Of a stretch of 8,107 nt of DNA, positions 5,162-8,107 are shown in pieces; the first letter of the stretch is position 1; each line of letters begins with the position of its first letter. The notes under the pieces were generated by a model. That model ran no database searches and had not been told where the DNA came from. It saw only the letters and a list, made by a program, of their open reading frames with translations. This DNA is from Candidatus Zipacnadia bacterium (GTDB lineage Bacteria > Armatimonadota > Zipacnadia > Zipacnadales > Zipacnadaceae). The DNA lies in contig JALGTV010000050.1 of the NCBI GenBank assembly GCA_029821215.1, positions 1 through 8,107 of the forward strand. Reading direction: 5' to 3'. Both the position numbers and the translations under genes were made by a program.

Positions 5162-5212
5162 TAGGAGCGGCATTCCTGCCGCGATTTTATCGGGACAATA
5201 ATATCCCTCCTA
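5162..5212. repeat. Folded REP-like element (three-way junction) between dehydrogenase and cupin genes
   Basis: An outer stem, TAGGA (5162-5166) with TCCTA (5208-5212), encloses two hairpins. The first is GCGGCA-TTCC-TGCCGC (5167-5182), a perfect 6-pair stem with a tetraloop. The second is GGGA (5192-5195) with TCCC (5204-5207). A 9-base linker separates them. No T-tract follows. Its first 22 bases resemble 3339-3360 (17 of 22 identical). It fills most of the 94-base gap in the operon and could act on RNA stability or partial termination. Confidence 0.75.
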
Positions 5213-5245
5213 CGATTCAGTAGTCATACAAAGGAGATTAAGGCA

Positions 5246-5584
5246 GTGGAAAAAGTCAATGAGCATGAGTGTGAATTCCGTTTCGGCGACCATGGGCCGA
5301 AGTATCTGATGCGGGGGCCGAAGTTTGAATGGGGCGTGATTGTCCTCCAGCCCAGCCAGGAGTTAGGCGCTCATAAGCACGCGGAAGTAGAAGAAACCTT
5401 CTACTTTGAGGCCGGAACGCCGCTGATGGTAGTGGATGAGGGCGAATACCGCGTCACCCCTGGTGATGTTTTTCGGCTGGAACCCGGCGAAGCCCATAAC
5501 ATCATCAACGACTCCAACGAGGATACCCGTATCATCTTTATCAAGTGCCCGTACGTGCCGGGTGACAAAATAGCGATTGAATAG
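5246..5584 (+). CDS. Single-domain cupin protein
   Basis: This 112-residue protein is one complete conserved beta-barrel of the cupin superfamily. Motif 1 is GAHKHAEVEETFYFEAG (41-57), with metal-ligand candidates H43, H45 and E49 or E50. Motif 2 is GDVFRLEPGEAHNIIN (73-88), with the PG turn and H84. All four expected ligands are present, so a metal-binding and possibly catalytic cupin is likely, for example a small isomerase, dioxygenase or sugar-binding protein. GTG at 5246 follows AAGGAG (5231-5236) at 9 bases. It ends 11 bases before the next gene and follows the dehydrogenase by 94 bases, so co-transcription is probable. The substrate is unknown. Its place between two related dehydrogenases suggests that it acts on the same small oxygenated metabolite. 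Confidence 0.88.
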   Translation: MEKVNEHECEFRFGDHGPKYLMRGPKFEWGVIVLQPSQELGAHKHAEVEETFYFEAGTPLMVVDEGEYRVTPGDVFRLEPGEAHNIINDSNEDTRIIFIKCPYVPGDKIAIE

Positions 5585-5595
5585 GTGGCTGAGCA

Positions 5596-6996
5596 GTGAA
5601 TTCTTCTCATTTGCAGCAATTGCACCAGTCCATCCACAGTCTACTGGATAGCCACGAAGCCTGTAGCTGCGGCCGAGTCCATGCCGTGCCCATTCAGCAA
5701 GTGCTGATTGACAACGGGGTCATTGGCCAGATTCCGGAAGTTCTGGACCAATTGGGACTAACCGGGCAGTGTCTACTAGTCGCCGACCCGATTACCTACG
5801 AAGTAGTGGGTGAGCAGGTCAAACATCTTCTGGACCAAGATGGCCGGACCGCCGATACCCTGATACTTCATCCCGAGACCGGTGACCAGAAGGTAGAGCC
5901 GACGGAGAAAGCTACCGATGAGGTAGTTGGGCAGGCCAACGGTGCTGACTATTTGATTGCCGTCGGCAGCGGGACCATAAATGACATTGTTAAGCTGGCG
6001 GCTACCCGCCTGGACGTCCCCTACCTGGTCGTGGGTACTGCCCCCTCAATGACCGGTTACTCTTCGGCCCTGGCGGCCATGCTCCGTGGGCCTATTAAGG
6101 TAGCGCTGGACGCGGTACCTCCCGTGGCGATCATCGCTGATATTGACATTCTCAAAGCCGCTCCCCCACTTATGGCCGCCGCCGGGGTCAGTGACCTAAT
6201 CTCCCGCTCCCTGAGCAGCACCGATTGGAAAATGTCCAACATACTCCTGGACACCTACTACTGCGACGTCCCCGTCTCAGTCTTCACCGAGGCGGACCAA
6301 TACTGCCGCAAGCACGCTGCGGAGATCAAAAAGCGTCAGCCAGCGGCCATTGCCGTGTTGACCGCGGCGCTGATACTGGCCGGCATGTCCATAACCATGG
6401 CCCAGACATCGTCACCCGGCTCAGGCGGTGGGCACATGATTTCCCACTACTGGGATATGACCGCGCCGGCCCGAGGTCGCCAGCGGGGCTCCCACGGTTG
6501 CCAGGTAGGGGTTGGCGATCTGATATGCTTCACCCTCTACGAGAAGTTGCTCCCCCATCTGAGCCAAATAGACACAGACCATATCCTCGCTCACCGCTAC
6601 AGCCGCGACCAAACTAATCGCATCATTATTGAGCATTTCACTCCGCTGATTGGGTCCGAAGGGGCAGCCGCGCTGGTGGAGGAAAGTACCATCAAAATAC
6701 TGGATGAAGAAACCCTGCGACGCGCACTGGGCATAATCAAGCAGGACCCAAGTGCTTTCTGGGCGCAACTGGACCCGCTGTTTACCTCTCCCGCCGAGGT
6801 CAAACAGCTCCTGGGCACTGCGGGAGCACCGCTCACCATACACCAGTTAGGTATTGCCCCTGATGAGCTGACTAACGCTTACTACTATGCCCGATACATC
6901 CGCGGGCGCTACACGGTCCTGGATCTGGCCTACGACCTGGGCCTGTTGGAGGACCTGCGCGACGAAGTCCTGGCAGACAGCGGGGTACACGGGTGA
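5596..6996 (+). CDS. sn-glycerol-1-phosphate dehydrogenase-like protein (AraM/EgsA family)
   Basis: This 466-residue cytoplasmic enzyme belongs to the dehydroquinate synthase/Fe-ADH superfamily. The family reaction is NAD(P)H-dependent reduction of dihydroxyacetone phosphate to sn-glycerol 1-phosphate. Visible motifs are CSCGRVH (23-29), the nucleotide-binding GSGTINDIVK (124-133), GTAPSMTGYSS (147-157), ADIDILKAAP (181-190), D200 in GVSDL, H280 and H284 in GGGHMISHYWDM, and H300 in GSHGCQVGVG. These give the Asp and two His expected for the metal. Usual GFGD and GSEH contexts read GVSD and GGGH here. It is longer than archaeal EgsA (about 350) and Bacillus AraM (about 390), with an extended C-terminus. 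GTG 5596 has AGGTGG 7 bases upstream and lies 11 bases after the cupin gene. In bacteria such enzymes serve special glycerolipids or sugar metabolism; which applies here is unknown. Confidence 0.85.
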   Translation: MNSSHLQQLHQSIHSLLDSHEACSCGRVHAVPIQQVLIDNGVIGQIPEVLDQLGLTGQCLLVADPITYEVVGEQVKHLLDQDGRTADTLILHPETGDQKVEPTEKATDEVVGQANGADYLIAVGSGTINDIVKLAATRLDVPYLVVGTAPSMTGYSSALAAMLRGPIKVALDAVPPVAIIADIDILKAAPPLMAAAGVSDLISRSLSSTDWKMSNILLDTYYCDVPVSVFTEADQYCRKHAAEIKKRQPAAIAVLTAALILAGMSITMAQTSSPGSGGGHMISHYWDMTAPARGRQRGSHGCQVGVGDLICFTLYEKLLPHLSQIDTDHILAHRYSRDQTNRIIIEHFTPLIGSEGAAALVEESTIKILDEETLRRALGIIKQDPSAFWAQLDPLFTSPAEVKQLLGTAGAPLTIHQLGIAPDELTNAYYYARYIRGRYTVLDLAYDLGLLEDLRDEVLADSGVHG

Positions 6997-7004
6997 TGCA
7001 GGCG

Positions 7005-7065
7005 GCGGCACCACTTTTTGGAGAGGCGACCGGTTACCGGTCCATCACCGTCAACTGGGTGCCGC
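7005..7065. repeat. Nested inverted repeats at the convergent gene ends
   Basis: The outer arms are GCGGCACC (7005-7012) and GGTGCCGC (7058-7065). Inside is the perfect palindrome GACCGGTTACCGGTC (7028-7042). The structure spans the 54-base gap between the stop codons of the convergent genes and enters the last codons of the DUF4091 gene. Neither strand has a proper T-tract after the stem, so it could be a weak bidirectional terminator or a 3'-end stabilising structure. Confidence 0.6.
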
Positions 7066-8107
7066 TTGTATCAATTTGCGCCGGGCCTGTCGGAAAGTGT
7101 GGGGATTGAGCTCGTAATCATCAAAGTCATGGATAACCATAGCAGCAATTGAACGAGCCTGCTCCGGATTCACTTCAGCAAGCCTTCGCAGTAGCTCATA
7201 GTCCTCAATGCCATCACGCATGGCCTCGAACCGGATGGAGTCCAGCGGCTCACTGTTGCCTGGATAGACGATACAGTTGTCTCCTGCTGGCATCAAGCTG
7301 TCAGAGGTAAAAGGCTGTTCCACACCCACAAATGGCGGAACCCCTGCCCACTGGTTGTATCCCCAGTGCAGATAGCCGCTGGCATCATAATAGAAGTTCA
7401 GCCAGTGCAGCAGGCGAGTCTTGATGAGGTGGTAGTCAAGGTACCGGGTGGCATAGCTCCCCGCAGCTTGAAAGTTATCTCCTTTCCGTAGTATGCACGT
7501 GTAGAACCAAAGCTCGTTCCCGGCTGCCACCCGCGACCGGTAAAAGTCATTGGCCTTATGCCAGTCCTGCACCTTTGGTACCCAGATGTCCAGATCATCA
7601 GTCAGGTCATGGCACATAATGGCATCTATGGTCCGTAGACGCGGAGCGTACCGCTTTACCGCGGCGCTCAGTCGGTTGTAGCTGGCGGCGTTGAGCTCTA
7701 TTGGTTCATCTGCCAGGTGCTGGAAGTAAATATTAATCCACCCTCGCTGCACCAGATGCGCCTGAAGAGCGGGCAGAAACTCGGCTAAAAACGCATTGGC
7801 CTGCTTGCTGCCTACAGTTGCCTGTTCCCTGATCAGGCCTGCTCCCTGGGGGCGGAAGGTGGTAATGACGAAATCCGGAGCGCCATAAAAGCCGCCCGGG
7901 CCCCGCGTCCCCAGATGCTCTCCTTCAATGTAACCGATGACCCCTTCACGCTTAAACAGCTCCACAAAGCGGTCAAGGCGAGTGAAGTCCAAACCCAGCC
8001 GGCCATTGTCATTGCGGAAGTCAATTAGCTCAAAGATAGGCGTGAGCAGGACATTCTGGCGGTGGGCGGCCAGGTTACGCGCATAGGCGACCAGCAGGTC
8101 CCAGTAC
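7051..8107 (-). CDS. DUF4091 (GH123-like) glycoside hydrolase, C-terminal part; 5' end beyond the window
   Basis: The minus-strand frame is open from the right edge, first full codon 8106-8104, to a stop at 7051, showing 351 residues. It begins YWDLLVAYARNLAAHRQNVL, so the internal TTG at 7992 is not the true start. The fold is a TIM-barrel glycosidase of the DUF4091 family, related to GH123 beta-N-acetylgalactosaminidases. Key marks are QHLADEP, with the Asp-Glu pair at visible residues 133-134 (near 7708), corresponding to the GH123 catalytic DE; YLHWGYNQW in the barrel; and the signature LDSIRFEAMRDGIEDYELLR near the end. The N-terminal part, where a signal peptide or beta-sandwich domain would be, is missing. 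It would release sugars from glycans or polysaccharides, with specificity unknown. It converges on the dehydrogenase operon, so it is separately regulated. Confidence 0.88.
   Translation of the reverse strand, partial: YWDLLVAYARNLAAHRQNVLLTPIFELIDFRNDNGRLGLDFTRLDRFVELFKREGVIGYIEGEHLGTRGPGGFYGAPDFVITTFRPQGAGLIREQATVGSKQANAFLAEFLPALQAHLVQRGWINIYFQHLADEPIELNAASYNRLSAAVKRYAPRLRTIDAIMCHDLTDDLDIWVPKVQDWHKANDFYRSRVAAGNELWFYTCILRKGDNFQAAGSYATRYLDYHLIKTRLLHWLNFYYDASGYLHWGYNQWAGVPPFVGVEQPFTSDSLMPAGDNCIVYPGNSEPLDSIRFEAMRDGIEDYELLRRLAEVNPEQARSIAAMVIHDFDDYELNPHTFRQARRKLIQAAPS

Noticed and set aside
6421..6843. Minus-strand frame of 140 residues inside the G1P dehydrogenase gene
   Set aside because: It is antisense to conserved motifs of the plus-strand enzyme and has no independent start signals.
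7992..7994. TTG at 7992 as the start of the DUF4091 protein
   Set aside because: The frame continues to the window edge with family-like sequence (LLTPIFELIDF), so the true start lies outside.

Overview
The window is bacterial. It has Shine-Dalgarno sequences at conventional spacing, sigma70-type promoters, GTG as well as ATG starts, and tRNA genes with the 3' CCA encoded. The phylum cannot be fixed from sequence alone. A DUF4091 glycoside-hydrolase-like gene, a bacterial glycerol-1-phosphate dehydrogenase-like gene and palindromic intergenic repeats would suit a little-cultured lineage (Armatimonadota- or Planctomycetes-like is my guess, low confidence).

Left part, minus strand. The 5' end of an unidentified gene (1-183) leaves the window. 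It is preceded by a sigma70 promoter with consensus -35 and -10 hexamers; the -35 region lies in a 28-bp perfect tandem duplication, and GGTAG/CTACC half-sites recur around it. Next come a small DUF2752 membrane protein (386-850), tRNA-Leu(UAA) with its own promoter, and a DUF2254 membrane protein (1187-2722).

Middle, minus strand. A five-gene tRNA operon reads Leu(GAG), Val(CAC), Gly(CCC), Gly(GCC), Cys(GCA). It has a near-consensus promoter at 3818-3846 and an intrinsic terminator at 2741-2785. The spacers are unusual: a 9-nt tandem repeat of 21 full copies, 16-nt tandem units found upstream of both glycine tRNAs, and a palindrome-rich REP-like block. This is the most notable part of the window.

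Right part, plus strand. A probable operon encodes an iron-type alcohol dehydrogenase, a single-domain cupin and a second member of the same dehydrogenase superfamily, an AraM/EgsA-like sn-glycerol-1-phosphate dehydrogenase. A folded REP-like element lies between the first two. The set suggests polyol, aldehyde or sugar-phosphate metabolism, but the substrate cannot be read from sequence. A DUF4091/GH123-like gene converges on the operon from the right edge and is cut by the window end.

I see no CRISPR array, transposase, phage gene or defence gene. The unexplained content is the repeat structure of the tRNA operon, the duplicated promoter near position 320, and the two-dehydrogenase/cupin operon.
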